Shown: piece by piece, positions 10,501-19,001 of the stretch
Position numbering within the stretch: position 1 is the stretch's first letter
How the letters are laid out: each line of letters begins with the position of its first letter
Assembly: GCA_002685335.1 (NCBI GenBank)
Contig: NYWY01000052.1
Span: forward strand, 20,467-84,466
Length of the DNA stretch: 64,000 bases
From: Planctomycetaceae bacterium
Lineage (GTDB): Bacteria; Planctomycetota; Phycisphaerae; Phycisphaerales; SM1A02
Direction of reading: 5' to 3'
Program-made: the position numbers and the translations under genes
Notes under the pieces: generated by a model
The model's database searches: none
What the model saw: the letters and a program-made list of their open reading frames with translations, nothing else
Told to the model about the DNA's origin: nothing

Positions 10501-11139
10501 GATGGCGTCCGCAGTCAGTCCGCGACGGCGAAGCGCCTCCACCAGGACTCGAGCGTCCTCGGATTCCAACCAACCACGTCGGGCGATCTCCCGCCGTATG
10601 GCGAGCGCATCCGCCGATCTGCCGGCGAGCTCGAGCGCATCCGAAAGAGTGGAGAGGACCTTGGGGCCGCCACCTTGTCGAACCGCGGTCTCCAGGATCT
10701 CGACCGCCCGGAATGCATCTCCGTCCGCCATCGCGGTCCGCCCACGCACATAGGCCCGGACGATCGCGCGCGGGGTCCCACCATCCGGATGTTTGATGAA
10801 GGGTGCGGGCGTGAGGGGAGCGATTCGAAGATCGAGGAGCAGACCGGCCAGCGAATCGAGGTCGGCCTCGTCGCCCGCATCGATCGAGAGTTCGCTGGAC
10901 GGGTTTTCGGAATCCGGTCCGATGATCGATCTGGGAACCGGAATCTCCCGACGAAGAACCGGAGCCGATGCGGCTCCGGGTTTCGTCGCCACCGAGAAGG
11001 TGTCCGCCGGATTCGAACGCGTCGAAGAGGCGTCTCCGACCGGGTGGCACCCCAGAATCGTGGTCGCCGCCGCGAATGCCGCGGCGAGCACCGTTCCGGG
11101 GAGGACCGACTCGATCGGCCGGTGAACAACCCGGCCCAT
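7594..11139 (-). CDS. Large TPR-repeat lipoprotein, unknown function
   Basis: Protein of 1181 aa composed almost entirely of helical, TPR-like repeats. The N-terminus has basic residues, a hydrophobic core (VLAAAFAAATTILGC) and a plausible lipobox Cys at about residue 31, so it is probably a lipoprotein. Recognisable TPR-type segments include NLGFALLETERIEEATSLIEQ followed by AFELDSGNASTVDSLGWM near residues 1010-1060. Earlier repeats such as AVEILETAVRQGGGPKVLSTL are more divergent. TPR lipoproteins usually act as scaffolds in envelope complexes; no partner is evident. The ATG lies 3 bp after the stop of the H1-tailed gene, so the two are almost certainly cotranscribed. Confidence 0.8.
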   Translation of the reverse strand: MGRVVHRPIESVLPGTVLAAAFAAATTILGCHPVGDASSTRSNPADTFSVATKPGAASAPVLRREIPVPRSIIGPDSENPSSELSIDAGDEADLDSLAGLLLDLRIAPLTPAPFIKHPDGGTPRAIVRAYVRGRTAMADGDAFRAVEILETAVRQGGGPKVLSTLSDALELAGRSADALAIRREIARRGWLESEDARVLVEALRRRGLTADAIAIAAARVQVESDRIERLHVAVALMLALDASDRSATATMIRHAILSESPGELDAFATREPRLASLLWKLSGDDAARDGDALLADRRWRRARGLSSESAGWSERLAWSAATLGRDEIVQDLILEATIRPGAISIDQIRLFREEGVDLSQVAETLADRLRADPDRSEAARLLTVCDPSLAARTFATIAGEGRGESIAGPLVAASVPGGVEATWDVARSFGRDPDLVDVVVERLLAGPWRTEELLATILDRVEPSSTDGIDASSAVVAAEVLRRHARPDLASRILAAAVESTSATRVARIRLAADLLDPIGVDEVGGSPFDSRVETERVVGLLAAGEPELALQRVDEALLEASDEPMLIAARGRVLGTLRGQAGSGLAELRRAWRMGDRRPETLIEIIMLFSQVPVDDREDSKELDRLPRAVLEEPSFRRLLEADQALSGGDPVEAEKVVMPLLENADWRSVAIPRLLAAWRASGRLADGQARLTRQVADHPSDPVLGDALFVLDRVMNGPRSTAATLRAAMDSSSSGLPARRLELVLAEIPEAKQERLELAARRIDRSGSGAVGSLDRIELALLASDSADSKTLALLESLEPADLTPRLRRRFVSLAAAVQAPPGRDAVTRIAKWHRKGGIPVDVDTALAIVHGLGPELGAEALEGLPAAAPITNQDPSWRDRLLADDATASVRLEAIAAVLAFAVDALDPTQVSSDIVRSAVVVAIEAGAPGDRIEALLRRAADRGWNLRSAWQLAPGSEFESGVPFLEVASEASILGADAVSIVLLEAAVDQNPENPIALNNLGFALLETERIEEATSLIEQAFELDSGNASTVDSLGWMRYLEGRNDADDPRNALFWIERSIRIRKMNGIRISPEVLMHRGDAAWRTGRTAEAISSWRSITAEDEPGLRAQRLRAFDAYQRSAWGTLLISSERLDSLVPWAEGARIRLDAVAAGEIPPVFPTLEERVNPESSVQTEPD

Positions 11140-11142
11140 GCG

Positions 11143-12198
11143 TCAGCCTCTCGACCGGGTGTCGCGAGCCGCCTTCTTCGTCGCCGACTTCTTGGCCACC
11201 TTCTTCGCCGGGGCCTTCTTGGTCGTCTTCTTCGCCGGGGCCTTCTTGGCCGTCTTCTTCGCCGGAGCCTTCTTGGCCGTCTTCTTCGCCGGAGCCTTCT
11301 TGGCCGTCTTCTTCGCTGGAGCCTTCTTGGCCGTCTTCTTCGCTGGAGCCTTCTTGGCCGTCTTCTTCGCCGGGGCCTTCTTGGTGGAGGCCTTGGTGGC
11401 GGCCGTCTTCTTGGTCGTCTTCTTGGTCGTCTTCTTGGCCGGAGCCTTCTTCGTCGCTGCCTTCTTGACGCTCGGTCGGGGAGCCGGCTCCGGCTCGACC
11501 TCCTCGACGATCTCCATCTCCGGCTCGGGATCCGGGGCCCGGGTCGGACGATGCTTTCGAACCATCTTGGTCATGATGCCTCGTCCCCAGGCATCGTCGA
11601 CCGCGGCCTGAAGCGTGGCCATGATGTCGATCGCATCGTCGGCCTTGACCATTCCACCCAGCCAGGCCGACAACTCATCCGGATCGACCGGCTCCTCGAT
11701 GACGTCGTTCTCGTGGAGCAATGCGGAAAGCTGGTCGTCCGCGGGAAGTGCATGAACCTCGAAGGACATCCGGAGAATCCGAGCCGCAACGAAGGGATGC
11801 ATCCCATCGAGTTCCTCGATGTCGGCCTTGATGTCCCGCTTGCCCTTGTCCGCGAGGTGATCGAAGGAGAGCGAATGACGCTTGAGATAAAGCGAATGAA
11901 GCGTCCTCCGAATCCCATGGAGCCGCTCTTCCAACCGGGGATATCGCTTGCCGATCACCGTGGCCTTCTCGTGCGGAAGGCTCACCCGGATCTCGTTGAA
12001 GTCGACGAACGCGTCGAGCAGTTTCCGCATCGCCACTTCGGCCTGATCCGTGCTCGCTTCCCAGAGAAGCCACGAGTGAACCATGACCGCGACTGGATCC
12101 CGAGGCCGGATGAAGTCTGGAAGCAACGGGGTCTCGGCCCCACGGTACTTCTTGACGAACGAGTTGAACTTGGCCGGCTTGGCCCACTTGTGCTTCAC
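11143..12198 (-). CDS. Endonuclease III-fold (HhH-GPD-like) protein with histone H1-like tail
   Basis: Protein of 351 aa in two parts. Residues 1 to about 215 look like the all-helical HhH-GPD fold: DPVAVMVHSWLLWEAST resembles the first helices, FVDFNEIRVS the following turn, and ELDGMHPFVAARIL aligns with the endonuclease III hairpin LPGVGRKTA. The G-V-G hairpin and catalytic Lys are missing, although an Asp (LPADDQ) sits near the catalytic Asp position. There is no Fe-S cysteine cluster. After an acidic linker, about 110 residues are Lys/Ala/Pro repeats (KKAPAKKTA) like histone H1 tails, suggesting non-specific DNA or RNA binding. It starts with GTG overlapping the rbfA stop by 3 bp (GTGA junction). 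DNA binding is inferred, and glycosylase activity is doubtful. Confidence 0.75.
   Translation of the reverse strand: MKHKWAKPAKFNSFVKKYRGAETPLLPDFIRPRDPVAVMVHSWLLWEASTDQAEVAMRKLLDAFVDFNEIRVSLPHEKATVIGKRYPRLEERLHGIRRTLHSLYLKRHSLSFDHLADKGKRDIKADIEELDGMHPFVAARILRMSFEVHALPADDQLSALLHENDVIEEPVDPDELSAWLGGMVKADDAIDIMATLQAAVDDAWGRGIMTKMVRKHRPTRAPDPEPEMEIVEEVEPEPAPRPSVKKAATKKAPAKKTTKKTTKKTAATKASTKKAPAKKTAKKAPAKKTAKKAPAKKTAKKAPAKKTAKKAPAKKTAKKAPAKKTTKKAPAKKVAKKSATKKAARDTRSRG
11201..11389 (-). repeat. 27-bp tandem repeat encoding KKAPAKKTA units
   Basis: Seven adjoining 27-bp units, beginning at 11201, 11228, 11255, 11282, 11309, 11336 and 11363, encode the nine-residue KKAPAKKTA-type repeats of the H1-like tail. 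Units differ by only one to a few bases (for example GCCGGGG, GCCGGAG and GCTGGAG variants). This suggests recent expansion and likely copy-number variation between strains. Confidence 0.9.
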
Positions 12199-12722
12199 GA
12201 TCGCTCCTCGGATGGCTCGCGGTTCTCTTCCGCTTCACCGGCAGGGTCGGGGGATGGGGTCGTTTCGTGTTCCGAAGCCTCGACGTCGAACACGTCGGAA
12301 GCCGCGGGATCTTCGTCGTCGAAAGAAGGCGACGGGCTGTTCTTCACCGTGTCCGGGCGGTCGCGAATGGCCTCGTCGAGCGAAGCCGCCAGCTTGAGGG
12401 AGTCGTCGAGTCGGAACTGGAGATCGGGGACCCGTCTCATGGAGGTCTGATCCCGGATCGTTCGTCGCAACATTCCCGTCACACTGCGGAGGCCGCTGAT
12501 GGTTCGAGGACCGTAGAGGTCCGGAAGCACCGAGATCTGAATCATCGCACTTCGAAGATCGGTCGAGACATCCACCTTGGTGACCGACACCATCCCCCGA
12601 ATGCGAGGATCCGCGAATCCGCGCAGAATCCTCTCCTGCACGATCTGAGCGAGCAGGGATGCGATCCGATCGGGTCGGATCGATGCCTCACGGGCTGGAT
12701 CCTCGAAGCGACGACGCGCCAT
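12195..12722 (-). CDS. rbfA: 30S ribosome-binding factor A
   Basis: RbfA of 175 aa, a cold-shock-associated factor that binds the immature 30S subunit near the 16S 5' helix during maturation. The KH-type core is residues 1 to about 115: RIASLLAQIVQERILRGFAD, then VSVTKVDVSTDLRSAMIQIS, then the RTIRDQTSMRRVPDLQFRLD strand that is typical of the family. The usual length is about 115-135 aa; here an acidic, Ser/Pro-rich tail of about 55 residues is added. The start at 12722 (MARRRF) follows the infB stop by one base (TGACATG), so translation is coupled to infB. A longer reading from further upstream would overlap infB and is unlikely. Confidence 0.95.
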   Translation of the reverse strand: MARRRFEDPAREASIRPDRIASLLAQIVQERILRGFADPRIRGMVSVTKVDVSTDLRSAMIQISVLPDLYGPRTISGLRSVTGMLRRTIRDQTSMRRVPDLQFRLDDSLKLAASLDEAIRDRPDTVKNSPSPSFDDEDPAASDVFDVEASEHETTPSPDPAGEAEENREPSEERS

Positions 12723-12723
12723 G

Positions 12724-15543
12724 TCAGAGCGTCCGCGCCACCGCGATGGTCTTGTAGCACTCCAGAACATCTCCGGCCTTGATGTCGTCGTAGCCGTCGA
12801 TCTTCATGCCACATTCCATGCCGCTCTTGACTTCCTTCGCGTCGTCCTTGAATCGCTTCAGTTGCTCGAGTCTTCGATCCTTCTCCACCACGATGCCTCC
12901 TCGCGTCACGCGAATCTGCGCGTTCCGTTCGACCTGACCGTCGGTGACATAGCAACCAGCGACCGCACCGACCTTGGTGATCCGGAAGACCTCGCGGACT
13001 TCGGCGTGGCCGAGGACCTCGAGCTTGAGTTCCGGATCGAGCAGGCCGGCGGCGGCCTTCTCGACGTCATCGGTGATGTCGTAGATCACATCGTAGAGTC
13101 GGATGTCGACACCCTTGGACTCGGCGAGCTGCCGCGCCTTGGCCGTGGTGGTGACATTGAAGCCCACGATGATGGCACCGGTCGCTTCGGCGAGGGTGAC
13201 GTCACTCTCATTGATGCCACCCACGGCGCTGTGCTTGACCGACACCCGGACCTCATCGGAACCGATCTTGCCGAGTACGACCCTGAGGGTCTCCACCGAG
13301 CCTTGAACATCGGCCTTGACCACCAGAGGAAGGTCCTTCTTCTTTCCTTCTTCGATGTGGTCGAAGATGTTGTCGAGCGTGATCTTCGGAGCCGCGAGCT
13401 CACGTTCACGCTCGAGTCGACGACGTTCCTCCGCGGCGGACTCGGCCTCCTTGAGGCTGTCGACCACGAAGAAGCGGTCTCCGGCGTCAGGGAGGGAGTC
13501 GATCCCGCTGATCGCGATCGGAGTGGAGGGAACCGCGGAATCGATGCGCTTGCCGTGATCGTCGACGATGTCCCGAACCCGGCCGAAGCCACGTCCGGTG
13601 ACGATGAAGTCGCCCTTCTTGAGCATCCCGTCCTGAACGAGCATCCTGGCGACCGGGCCCCGACCCTCTTCGACCTGGGCTTCGATCACGGTTCCTTCGG
13701 CGTTGCCGTCGAAGTCACCCGTCAGTTCGAGCAGATCGGCCTGGTAGTCGAGGATGTCCAGCAGATCCTGAATGCCGTCGCCGGTGATCGCACTGGTCCG
13801 CACCACCTCGATGCCACCACCCCATTCGGTGGGGTTGAGTTCCCGTTCCGCCAGCTGGCCGAGGATCCGCTGGATGTTGGCATCCGTCGCTTCCGCCTTG
13901 TCGATCTTGTTGAGGGCGACCACGATCGGGACCCCCGCGGCCAACGCGTGGCTGATGGACTCTTCGGTCTGCGGCATCACGCCGTCATCGGCCGCGACCA
14001 CGAGAACCACCACATCGGTCACTTGAGCCCCGCGGGCCCGCATGGCGGTGAACGCCTCGTGACCCGGGGTGTCGATGAAGGTGATCAGTCGCTCCCGGTC
14101 ACCGGCACTGACCGGAACCTGAAAGGCGCTGGTCGCCTGCGTGATGCCCCCTGCTTCACCCGATGCCACATTCGCCTTGCGAATACGGTCGAGCAGTGAT
14201 GTCTTTCCATGGTCGACATGGCCGAGAATCGTGACGATCGGACTCCGAGGACGTTCGTCCGAGCGATCTCGCTCGGCGAACCGCTCCTCGATCAATTCGG
14301 CCGCGGACTTCGCTTCCTCGACCTGCAGCTCGATCTCGTACTCCATCATGATCTCGATCGCCTGCTCGGTCTCCATGGACGAGTTGATCGTGGCGGGCAC
14401 GCCCTCGAGGAAGAGCTTCTTGATGATGTCCGCCGCCTTCACACCACTGGCCGCGGAAAGGTCCTTGATGGTGATCGGCTCGGCGACCTTCACGGGTCCG
14501 GTCGGCTTCTGGGCGGTATTGACCCGACGCGGACCACCTCGGCCTCGGGATCGATCCTGTCGATGCGAGCGGAAGAATCCCTGCGAGTGCTTGAGCGCCT
14601 GATCTCGTTCGATCATGTCCTGGCTTCGCCAGGGCTGGAACGGCTGGTCGTTGGTGTTGCCCGCTCGACCCGTCCGCCCATCATTTCGGCGGGGACTACG
14701 GGTCTTGTTTCCGGGCCCGGCGCCTCGGCCACGTCCGGCCGGACCGCCACCCTGGCCGCCACGGCCGTACGGCTGCTCGCCACCTTCGGCTCCACCGGCT
14801 CCACCGCCACGGCGGGGCCCGGCATTGCTCATGATGCCGCTTCCGGACGGGGCGTTCCTCGGTCGAGGAGCCCGCACCGGTTCGGGTTCTTCGACCCGGA
14901 TGACCTTGGGACCGCTCAGGGCCACCTTCTTGGGGGCCTCGAGCTTCGGACCGACCGGAGTGATGGTCTTCGGCCGATCCGGCACGTTCATCTTCGGACC
15001 ACCGCCCGAGACGGTGGACTCGGCATCGGTGTCGGCCGTCCCTGCGTCGTCGATACCGCCAGGGTCCGACTCGCCGGCCTCCGCCGCCGGGGTATCGGCT
15101 GAAGGCGGAAGCGAAACCACCTTCGGCGGATCCGTCGCCGGCGCGGCTTCATCACCGCCTGCGGTCTCGGTCGCGACCTCGGTCTTCGCGTCGACCTCGA
15201 CCACCGGGGCCTCGGATTCGATCGTGGCGACCGACGTTTCGGGCTCGTCGACCACGGCCGGAGGTTGCTCCTTGGCCGCGGCCTTCTTCGTCACCTTCTT
15301 GACCTTCTTGCGCACGGCCGCCACGTCAACCGGCGCCGCGGTCTCCACCGCGGTGCCCGCTGCGGCCGCGGCATCGCCGAACCATTCCCGAATCGTGTGC
15401 GAGAGTCCCACCGACACCGCCGACATGTGGTTGGTGATATCGGGAATGTCCTCAGCCTTGCACTTGGCGATGATGTCCTTGCTGGACACGCCGAGTTCCT
15501 TGGCGAGGGTGTGCACTCTCAGAGTGGTGGTCTTCTTGGCCAC
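12724..15543 (-). CDS. infB: Translation initiation factor IF-2
   Basis: IF-2 of 939 aa, the GTPase that brings initiator fMet-tRNA to the 30S subunit and promotes subunit joining. The first 55 residues form an IF2_N module ([17 protein letters not shown]). A long low-complexity linker follows (about residues 60-350), first Ala/Val/Pro/acidic, then Gly/Arg-rich. A second IF2_N-like module lies around 355-400. The G domain shows [14 protein letters not shown] (G1), DTPGHEAF (G3) and NKID (G4), followed by domains II-IV ending near [13 protein letters not shown]. It lies 47 bp downstream of nusA and is coupled to rbfA, the widespread nusA-infB-rbfA order. Confidence 0.98.
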   Translation of the reverse strand: MAKKTTTLRVHTLAKELGVSSKDIIAKCKAEDIPDITNHMSAVSVGLSHTIREWFGDAAAAAGTAVETAAPVDVAAVRKKVKKVTKKAAAKEQPPAVVDEPETSVATIESEAPVVEVDAKTEVATETAGGDEAAPATDPPKVVSLPPSADTPAAEAGESDPGGIDDAGTADTDAESTVSGGGPKMNVPDRPKTITPVGPKLEAPKKVALSGPKVIRVEEPEPVRAPRPRNAPSGSGIMSNAGPRRGGGAGGAEGGEQPYGRGGQGGGPAGRGRGAGPGNKTRSPRRNDGRTGRAGNTNDQPFQPWRSQDMIERDQALKHSQGFFRSHRQDRSRGRGGPRRVNTAQKPTGPVKVAEPITIKDLSAASGVKAADIIKKLFLEGVPATINSSMETEQAIEIMMEYEIELQVEEAKSAAELIEERFAERDRSDERPRSPIVTILGHVDHGKTSLLDRIRKANVASGEAGGITQATSAFQVPVSAGDRERLITFIDTPGHEAFTAMRARGAQVTDVVVLVVAADDGVMPQTEESISHALAAGVPIVVALNKIDKAEATDANIQRILGQLAERELNPTEWGGGIEVVRTSAITGDGIQDLLDILDYQADLLELTGDFDGNAEGTVIEAQVEEGRGPVARMLVQDGMLKKGDFIVTGRGFGRVRDIVDDHGKRIDSAVPSTPIAISGIDSLPDAGDRFFVVDSLKEAESAAEERRRLERERELAAPKITLDNIFDHIEEGKKKDLPLVVKADVQGSVETLRVVLGKIGSDEVRVSVKHSAVGGINESDVTLAEATGAIIVGFNVTTTAKARQLAESKGVDIRLYDVIYDITDDVEKAAAGLLDPELKLEVLGHAEVREVFRITKVGAVAGCYVTDGQVERNAQIRVTRGGIVVEKDRRLEQLKRFKDDAKEVKSGMECGMKIDGYDDIKAGDVLECYKTIAVARTL

Positions 15544-15590
15544 GTGGGTCTCCTGGGACTCGATTCGAAAACGAACGATCGGGCGCCGGA

Positions 15591-17036
15591 TCAGTCGGCG
15601 GCGGGTGGCTGCTCGCCACCATCGCCTCCGAGCAGGGCGTCCGCGGCGGATTCCGCGGCGGCGTCGGGCTCGGCTGCTGGGTTCGATTCTGGGCTACTTG
15701 CTTCGGAAGCCGCTTCGGCGGCTTCCGTCGGGGATTCGGTGGTCGATTCGCCGCCGAGAATGGAGGCGACCGCCGATTCTGCTTCGGCGTCGGACGAGGA
15801 GAGGATCGCATCCGCGGATTGTTCCTCGGCCGCCTTGGCCTCGGCCGCCGCCTTGTCCTTCTCCTGCTGCTCGGAGATCTGATGGGCCTTGGCCGCACAC
15901 TGCTCGATGATGCTCAACGCGAGTTGCTCGGTCATGCCCAGATCGTCCACGAGGACACCTTCGCCGACCTCTTCGACGTCGAACACGCTGATCATTCCGA
16001 GGGCGCCCATGCGGTCGAGCGTCTCGGGCTCGATGCCCTCGATCTGCTTGACGGTCTCTTCGAGCGCCTCAAGGCCCTTGGCGAACTCCTCGGGGGTGAG
16101 GATGTCGATGTCCCAGCCGGTCAATCGGGCTGCGAGTCGGACGTTCTGCCCCCGGCGACCGATCGCAAGGGAGAGTTGGTCCTCCCGGACGATGATCGTC
16201 GCGCGACCGAGTTCGAAGCACAGGCTGACTTCCTCGACCTCCGCCGGCTTGAGCGCGTTGGCGATGAGCACCTGACTCGATTCGTTCCAGCGAACGATGT
16301 CGATCTTCTCGCCGTTGAGCTCGTCGACGATGTTCCGGATGCGGCTGCCCCGCACCCCGACGCAGGCTCCGACCGCATCGACCTTCGAGTCGATCGAGCT
16401 GACCGCGAGCTTGGTGCGGAAGCCGGCCTCGCGGGCCATCGCCTTGATTTCGATCACTCGTTCGTTGACTTCGGGGACCTCTTGCTCGAAGAGTCGTCGG
16501 ATGAAGTCGGGATGCGAGCGGCTCAGCACGATCTTGACCTGGTGCCCGGCGTCGCGGACGTCGAGGATCAGGCACCGAACCCGGTCGCCCGGATGAAACT
16601 GCTCTCCTGGGATCTGCTCGCTGCGGGGCATGAAGCCTTCCGCCCGCTCGATCTGCACCACGAGGGCACCGCCTTCGTATCGCTGTGCGGTACCGGTGAC
16701 GACCTCTCCCTGTCGCTTCGCGAATTCCTCGAGCAGGCTGTTGCGTTCGTCTTCGCGGAATCGCTGGATCATGACCTGCTTGGCGGTCTGGGCGGGGATC
16801 CGACCCATCGACTCGAGCGAAATCTCTTCTTCCGCACCGTCCTCCTGGTTCCGCCAGAGACGGATCGCCCCCGAAAGCCGATCCATGTGGCAGCCGAACT
16901 CTTCGGTATCGAGAGAGTTGAAGTGCTTCCTGGCCGCGCTGACCATCGCCTGCTCGAGGTCCTCGATGAGGAGTTCTCGATCGATGTTGCGGTCGCGGGC
17001 GATGGAATCGAGGATGCGTAGGGTTTCGGCGTTCAT
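15591..17036 (-). CDS. nusA: Transcription termination/antitermination protein NusA
   Basis: NusA of 481 aa, an RNA polymerase-associated factor that modulates pausing, termination and antitermination. The N-terminal polymerase-binding domain starts [19 protein letters not shown]. The S1 domain (about residues 130-200) includes [17 protein letters not shown]1/KH2 follow, with [19 protein letters not shown] and [16 protein letters not shown]. Helix-hairpin-helix-like C-terminal segments ([20 protein letters not shown]) precede an acidic Glu/Ala/Ser tail. The start at 17036 matches the conserved family N-terminus; an in-frame upstream extension of 74 codons is not conserved-looking. No rimP gene lies upstream, unlike many bacteria. 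Confidence 0.97.
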   Translation of the reverse strand: MNAETLRILDSIARDRNIDRELLIEDLEQAMVSAARKHFNSLDTEEFGCHMDRLSGAIRLWRNQEDGAEEEISLESMGRIPAQTAKQVMIQRFREDERNSLLEEFAKRQGEVVTGTAQRYEGGALVVQIERAEGFMPRSEQIPGEQFHPGDRVRCLILDVRDAGHQVKIVLSRSHPDFIRRLFEQEVPEVNERVIEIKAMAREAGFRTKLAVSSIDSKVDAVGACVGVRGSRIRNIVDELNGEKIDIVRWNESSQVLIANALKPAEVEEVSLCFELGRATIIVREDQLSLAIGRRGQNVRLAARLTGWDIDILTPEEFAKGLEALEETVKQIEGIEPETLDRMGALGMISVFDVEEVGEGVLVDDLGMTEQLALSIIEQCAAKAHQISEQQEKDKAAAEAKAAEEQSADAILSSSDAEAESAVASILGGESTTESPTEAAEAASEASSPESNPAAEPDAAAESAADALLGGDGGEQPPAAD

Positions 17037-17161
17037 GTCGTTTGAATGTCCTGCGTGAGTTGTCGAACCAGATTGAGAACTGAAGGACCGAGTCGGTGAC
17101 CCCATCCGATGTCGGCCGCCCCGTACGGCCCGAGCTTCCATGCCCCACACCGACGAAGAGA

Positions 17162-17187
17162 GCCACGCGTCCAGGGAGACGCGTGGC
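17162..17187 (-). terminator. Perfect hairpin, possible terminator between fliM and nusA
   Basis: A 10-bp perfect stem, GCCACGCGTC paired with GACGCGTGGC, encloses a 6-nt loop. Read leftward it is followed by TCTCTTCG, which is pyrimidine-rich but not a run of T. It may terminate transcripts running past fliM, or act as an attenuating element in the nusA leader. Its direction is assigned only from the flanking genes. Confidence 0.4.
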
Positions 17188-17292
17188 CCGTCGGCCCGAC
17201 TCGAAGCGATCCGGAGGGATCTTCTTCGGGACGGAGTCGTGATGGAAGGAAGCATCACCGCATGGCGGCGTGCTCCCCGGGGGAGGTTGATT

Positions 17293-17373
17293 CGCCACCG
17301 ACCACCGTCCGTGAAGGGCGGAGACCGGCGAGTGATCCGAGAACAGTGACGTGAACGGTCACTGGGAGATCAC
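17293..17373 (-). other. Nested inverted repeats in the nusA upstream region
   Basis: Two adjacent folds are visible. In 17293-17330, CGCC/GGCG encloses CCGTCC paired with GGGCGG (one G-U pair). In 17332-17373, GTGATC/GATCAC encloses the perfect 7-bp stem CAGTGAC/GTCACTG with loop GTGAACG. They could be structured leader RNA or operator-like sites. I cannot tell which from sequence alone. Confidence 0.35.
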
Positions 17374-17622
17374 GCGATGGTTCTGGTCCGATGCGTCGAT
17401 TCGCATGGCGTTCCAGGTCATCGTCGAACCCGATGGCCAACCCATCAGGGCCGGCAGACATCAAACGACGGAAGTCGCACCACGCGCTCCCGAGCCTCCC
17501 CGACCATCTGACGACGGACGGGACCAATCCCCCGGCGAGCCGAGGGCGATCGAACAGGATAGCCGGTTTCCCGGCCTGAGGCGAATGACACTGCTTTTCC
17601 GGTGGTACTCGGGATCGGACGG

Positions 17623-18741
17623 TTAGGTGGCCGAAGGTCCAGACGTGGTGGGAGACGATTCGCCCGCCACTCCCGGGTCGGAAACCCGGGAATTCGGTGC
17701 TTCGACCGGATCGCCGGAGAGGTCTTCCGGCTGGTGCCCACGGGCATGACCGGTGATTCGCAGTGCTCGCTGCCCGCGATGCTGGCCCAGGACCGCCTCG
17801 TACTTCGGTCGCCCCTCGATGCTGACCACGACCGGCTCGGTCGCTTCCCGATCGGTGGTGATCAGGTCTCCCACCTCCAGGCGACCGAGTTCCGAAAGTG
17901 TGATCGTCGTATCGGCGAGCGTCGCCTCGACCTGGAGGCTGGAATCCTGAAGCCGGGACACGATCGCCGGATCGGCTCCCCGTGCCCCGCTTCTCCCCGA
18001 CACCATCCAGTTCTCGGCGTTGAGGTCCTCCATGACCGGCTCGATCACGTTGTAGGGCATGCAGAGGCTCATCGTGCCGGCTCGATTCCCCAGTCTGATC
18101 TCGAAACCGATCACCACCACGACCTCGTTGGGCGGGACGATCTGCACCAGATGGGGATTCGACTCCATCGCGGCGATGTCGAAATCGATCTCTCGAACGC
18201 CAGCCCAGGCCTCGCTCATCGCCCCCATCCCCAATCCGAGGATCCGACGCAGAAGTCGCCCCTCGATGCTGGTCATCGGGCGTTGGGGGATCACCAGATC
18301 CGTATTGTTGCCACCAAGCAGCCGATCGACGAAGGGATAGACGATCAGCGGACTGATCTCGACGCAGAACTGCCCGTCGAGCGGCGGACATTCGAGCAGG
18401 GTGAAGCAGGTGGGATTCGGCAGGCTTCCGATGAACTCGGAGTAGGTCATCTGCTCGGCGGTGGCGACTCGAACCTCCACGATCGAACGCAGGAACCCCG
18501 AAAGCTGGGCCCCATAGCCGCGGGCGAACCCCTCATGGAGGGTCTGGAGCGTCCGCATCTGATCCTTGCCGATGCGCTCCGGTCGCTTGAAGTCGTAGAC
18601 CCGTATCTCGACCTTCTCGGAATCCCGTCGGAATCGGGAGAAGATGCGGGCGGGAGGCTGGTCATCCTTGATGTCGCCGGTCTCGACCGCGTTCAGCAAC
18701 GCGTCGATGTCGGTCTGATCCAGCATGTCCTGTTCAGGCAT
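17623..18741 (-). CDS. fliM: Flagellar motor switch protein FliM
   Basis: FliM of 372 aa, a C-ring component of the flagellar switch that binds phosphorylated CheY and FliG. The extreme N-terminus has the CheY-binding peptide (DQTDIDALLNAV). The middle CheC-like domain includes MTYSEFIGSLPNPTCFTLLE and FVDRLLGGNN. The C-terminal SpoA domain (about residues 255-320) includes ITLSELGRLEVGDLI. A Pro/Ser/Thr-rich tail ends the protein. The start at 18741 is supported by an AGGTGG ribosome site 8 nt upstream. No other flagellar gene is in the window, so it is an orphan switch gene. The leader contains a small GCCGGC/GCCGGC hairpin near 18776. Confidence 0.95.
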   Translation of the reverse strand: MPEQDMLDQTDIDALLNAVETGDIKDDQPPARIFSRFRRDSEKVEIRVYDFKRPERIGKDQMRTLQTLHEGFARGYGAQLSGFLRSIVEVRVATAEQMTYSEFIGSLPNPTCFTLLECPPLDGQFCVEISPLIVYPFVDRLLGGNNTDLVIPQRPMTSIEGRLLRRILGLGMGAMSEAWAGVREIDFDIAAMESNPHLVQIVPPNEVVVVIGFEIRLGNRAGTMSLCMPYNVIEPVMEDLNAENWMVSGRSGARGADPAIVSRLQDSSLQVEATLADTTITLSELGRLEVGDLITTDREATEPVVVSIEGRPKYEAVLGQHRGQRALRITGHARGHQPEDLSGDPVEAPNSRVSDPGVAGESSPTTSGPSAT

Positions 18742-18986
18742 TGTCCAACCACCTGGAAGAGGGACCAAAGAGGGCGGCCGGCCTCCAGCCGGCGTACGAA
18801 ACCCCAGAGTGACATCGGCACAGCGATGAATGTCGCTTGAACCGAGCCGCTCCGCCGGACAATCAACTTCCCGCCGGATCCGTTCGGGGACCGGCTCGGC
18901 GGAGAATTTCCGGACCATTCCCTCCGAAAAGGTCTCCGATGACTCCCGAGCCGACGGCCGGCCCGATCCCGAGCCGATCGGGGCCG

Positions 18987-18992
18987 TATCCT
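18987..18992 (+). promoter_or_regulatory. -10-like TATCCT box of dsbD
   Basis: TATCCT ends 9 nt before the dsbD ATG, so the predicted transcript would have almost no leader. The same box and spacing occur before the tonB-like gene (30757). No clear -35 element is visible. Confidence 0.45.
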
Positions 18993-19001
18993 TAGAACAC
19001 C

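Larger units (their letters stand above)
17037..17622. other. Gene-free 586-bp region between fliM and nusA
   Basis: I see no convincing gene here; the short open frames lack family features and ribosome sites. The stretch lies downstream of fliM and upstream of nusA, both transcribed leftward. It therefore holds the nusA leader and probably a fliM terminator. Two sets of perfect inverted repeats are annotated separately. No tRNA or rimP, which often precede nusA, is visible. Confidence 0.6.

Noticed and set aside
11201..11389. CRISPR-like array
   Set aside because: The repeats are head-to-tail without spacers, keep codon frame and encode the Lys/Ala/Pro tail.
12721..14199. Long open frame on the plus strand opposite infB (and similar ones opposite other genes, e.g. 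22052-23113, 40322-43174 minus, 58275-60617)
   Set aside because: These are antisense shadows caused by high GC and third-position bias. Their translations are rich in His, Asp, Arg and Gly with no domains, while the opposite strand encodes clear families.
17055..17085. T-loop-like GGTTCGAC (minus strand) suggesting a tRNA before nusA
   Set aside because: The flanking bases cannot form the 5-bp T-stem, and no acceptor or anticodon arms are present.
17037..17258. Longer NusA starting at 17258
   Set aside because: The additional 74 residues have low-complexity composition unlike NusA and include the hairpin region. The conserved N-terminus begins at 17036.
17140..17349. Possible 69-aa protein in the nusA upstream region
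   Set aside because: Its middle weakly recalls the start of small DUF6788-like proteins, but the Cys-containing core is absent, no ribosome site is seen, and it spans a perfect hairpin.
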